Of a DNA stretch of 45,177 nucleotides, positions 43,639 to 45,177 are shown piece after piece (positions within the stretch are counted from its first letter, which is position 1; each line of letters opens with the position of its first letter). The stretch is from JBFELO01 sp041552055. Its GTDB lineage: Bacteria > Acidobacteriota > Thermoanaerobaculia > Thermoanaerobaculales > Sulfomarinibacteraceae. Where the stretch lies: NCBI GenBank assembly GCA_041552055.1, contig JBFELO010000021.1:1-45177 (forward strand), read 5' to 3'. The position numbers and the translations under genes were made by a program. Under the pieces are notes generated by a model, which was not told the DNA's origin, made no database searches, and worked only from the letters and a program-made list of their open reading frames with translations.

Positions 43639-44055
43639 ATGGCCCGCGACATGGACCTGGAGCCGTCCGAAAACCGCGTCGAGGATCGGTGCCCCAACCA
43701 CTCGGCCACGTTGAAGGGTTCCTACTGCTCCTCGTGTGGGCAGCGGCAGGTCGACCTCGATCAGCCGTTCCGCGAGCTGACCGGCGAGGCGATGAAGTCG
43801 TTTCTGTCCTTCGACGCCCGCATTCTGAGGACGCTGTGGCCGCTCGTCAGGCGACCCGGTCTCCTGACTGTCGAGTTCCTGGCCGGTCGTGGCGGTCGGT
43901 ACGTGCACCCCTGCAAGCTCTACTTCGCCTTCAGCGCGCTGCTCTTTCTGGGGCTCGCGCTGTGCGGGTACATGGTGGTCCTGCTGCTCGGCTACCTGGT
44001 CGCGCTGATCGTGACGATGACCTTGACGCTGGCGCTCACCGCGGTGACGGTCTGA
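43639..44055 (+). CDS. DUF3667-like zinc-ribbon membrane protein, apparently shortened
   Basis: 138 residues. The N-terminus is a zinc-ribbon-like pair, C18-x2-H21 and C30-x2-C33 (one ligand is His instead of Cys), followed by the family pattern 'QPFRELTGEAMKSFLSFDARILRTLWPLVRRPGLLTVEFLAGRGGRYVHPCKLYFAFS'. After one membrane helix the chain goes straight to a final hydrophobic segment ('GYMVVLLLGYLVALIVTMTLTLAL') that resembles the C-terminal helix of relatives. Family members I know are usually 250 residues or longer, with several helices between these two parts, so an in-frame internal deletion is likely. An alternative start is the ATG at 43651. Function of the family is unknown. Confidence 0.65.
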   Translation: MARDMDLEPSENRVEDRCPNHSATLKGSYCSSCGQRQVDLDQPFRELTGEAMKSFLSFDARILRTLWPLVRRPGLLTVEFLAGRGGRYVHPCKLYFAFSALLFLGLALCGYMVVLLLGYLVALIVTMTLTLALTAVTV

Positions 44056-44323
44056 TAGAGGTCGATGGGGCGCACGTGCTCGGGGCGAGGTGAGCCTCTC
44101 GAGCTGCGCGTTCAATCGCCCTTTGGAGGTACTCTCGATCGCAAGTGGCCGCCTGGCAACCACTTGTGATGGTGAGATATTGACCGCTCTGGGGTGCCAC
44201 CGTCATCCGATCTCGATGTCGGTGTCAGCCGAGGAAACGGCGCCGTTGTACACGGGTTCCGCATCTCGCGGTATCAAACGAGGCGATGCCGAGACATGAA
44301 GCGGTACGTGGCACCGGGGGCGA

Positions 44324-45177
44324 TTACCGGGTGTCCTTTCGGTGTGTGTCCGTCGCACCGCTCGGATTCCGACCCTCCACGGCGACGACTCGATCTCCTT
44401 CCCTGACAAACCTGATTCTGAAGCGGTCGTTCTCATCGAACATGAAGACGTCGTCTGCCATCGGAAGCATTTTCATCTTGGACCGCCCCTCTCGCTGGTA
44501 GAAAAGGGAGCCGTCTTCCAGAGTGATCGTCCGGGGACCGTAGGTTCCGACGTAGGATTGCAGCGCTTCGTCGTCGAGAGTCACGGGATGAAGCGCGGTT
44601 TCGTAGACTTCATGGTACCACTCATGGTAGGCCTTGATATGCGGCGGGTTCTCCCTCTCAGACAGGCTCTTGCTGGCCATCCCCAGCGCCGTCTCCAGAG
44701 CCCTGTCGCGGGGTACTTTGACATCGGGCTCGACGCCGACCTCTTCCCAGTTCGAGTGCGTGATGGGGTTGACGGCCCGCGCGAACGGCAGGCTCATCAT
44801 GAATCTGTCGGTGAGAATGACGAACTTGTTGTCGTGGCCGCCGCCGCCCGTGGTTTCTCCGACGATTGTGGCCCGCTCCATGCTCTTGAGGTTGTAGGCA
44901 AACTCCTCGGCGGCTGAGAATGTGTTCTGGCTGGTCAACACGTAGAGATCGGTCCCGATCAGCCTCTTGCCCGGAAGATAGGTGTACGTCCAATACTGAG
45001 TCAGCTTTTCTCTGTCTCGGTAGGTGAATGAGTTGAGATGCTTGCGGGGATTGTCGAGAAAGAAACTGCAGAGAAACTGGACCATCTCCGGGGATCCTCC
45101 GCCGTTCGATCTGAGGTCGATGATCAAGGCGTCGGTGTTGGCCAGAAGGCTCATCGCTCCTATGGCGACGTCGTAGG
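44324..45177 (-). CDS. S41 family peptidase (C-terminal processing type), 5' end outside window
   Basis: The frame is open to the window edge, so the N-terminal part is missing; an internal ATG at 45154 is not the start. The visible part contains 'ALIIDLRSNGGGSPEMV', 'TSQNTFSAAEEFAYNLKSM' with the catalytic Ser, and 'VGETTGGGGHDN', the core of S41 tail-specific/interphotoreceptor-retinoid-binding-like proteases. After about residue 170 of the fragment there is an extra C-terminal strand domain ('YVGTYGPRTITLEDGSLFYQ'), common in envelope S41 proteins of soil bacteria. It ends at TAA 44326-44324. Downstream (44056-44323) nothing is seen except the 7 bp inverted pair CAAGTGG/CCACTTG at 44142-44166, which lacks a U-tract. 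Confidence 0.9.
   Translation of the reverse strand, partial: YDVAIGAMSLLANTDALIIDLRSNGGGSPEMVQFLCSFFLDNPRKHLNSFTYRDREKLTQYWTYTYLPGKRLIGTDLYVLTSQNTFSAAEEFAYNLKSMERATIVGETTGGGGHDNKFVILTDRFMMSLPFARAVNPITHSNWEEVGVEPDVKVPRDRALETALGMASKSLSERENPPHIKAYHEWYHEVYETALHPVTLDDEALQSYVGTYGPRTITLEDGSLFYQREGRSKMKMLPMADDVFMFDENDRFRIRFVREGDRVVAVEGRNPSGATDTHRKDTR

Noticed and set aside
1..45177. CRISPR arrays, tRNA genes, insertion sequences or phage genes
   Set aside because: I saw no regularly spaced repeats, no tRNA-like T-loop with matching arms, no transposase or integrase motifs and no target-site duplications.

Overview
The window is GC-rich chromosomal DNA, densely coded on both strands. I see no rRNA, tRNA, insertion sequence, phage gene or CRISPR array. 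The gene mix suggests an Acidobacteriota-like bacterium, possibly near Thermoanaerobaculia: a Ser/Thr kinase fused to a periplasmic-type beta-propeller, a broken kinase/PEGA/formylglycine-enzyme/hydrolase fusion, an S9 oligopeptidase, an SLC12-like transporter, and many exported proteins of unknown role. This assignment is inference from gene content only; there is no phylogenetic marker in the window.

Layout. 0-3.5 kb: a Tat-exported DUF362 protein, a PLP threonine/serine ammonia-lyase and a class I/II aminotransferase, all on the plus strand. 3.5-6.6 kb: an exported propeller protein interrupted by an in-frame TGA, a DUF4252 lipoprotein and a MATE transporter. 6.6-8.9 kb: an RNA-handling pair (DEAD-box helicase and RRM protein) with a long leader, a candidate operator-promoter and a strong terminator. 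8.9-13.7 kb: an SLC12-type transporter, an exported two-repeat protein and two flavodoxin-fold oxidoreductases. The two oxidoreductases form one minus-strand operon with a 914-residue exported protein that I do not recognise (13.2-16.5 kb). 16.6-20.5 kb: an intact kinase-propeller protein divergent from a TPR protein. 20.6-22.6 kb: a zinc alcohol dehydrogenase gene with three lesions, then an exported unknown protein. 22.9-28.9 kb: a signalling operon with a pentapeptide-repeat pore protein, a very large hybrid histidine kinase (extracellular sensor, HAMP, four PAS, HisKA, HATPase, two REC) and a stand-alone receiver. 29.3-31.6 kb: an M20 dipeptidase and a predicted outer-membrane barrel. 31.9-34.2 kb: the wreck of a kinase-PEGA-FGE-hydrolase fusion. 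34.4-36.8 kb: a fasciclin protein, a renalase-like flavoprotein and two overlapping tiny membrane proteins. 37-41 kb: an OmpW-like C-terminal fragment, an S9 peptidase and a C69 dipeptidase interrupted by TAG. 41.4-45.2 kb: an SbcD-like nuclease, NnrS, a shortened DUF3667-like protein and the 3' part of an S41 peptidase that runs off the window.

Two themes stand out. First, otherwise well-preserved genes carry lesions: in-frame stops at 4407, 20939, 33297 and 40145, indels near 20985, 21598 and 32850, and apparent internal deletions at about 31950 and in the 43639 gene. Because all three stop codons also end intact genes here, recoding is unlikely. Real decay and uncorrected assembly errors remain the two explanations. 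Second, the best candidates for undescribed biology are the pore/hybrid-kinase/receiver operon, whose second PAS domain carries a Cys/His cluster, and the operon joining a large exported protein to two flavoproteins. I found no defence system or other clearly new mechanism.
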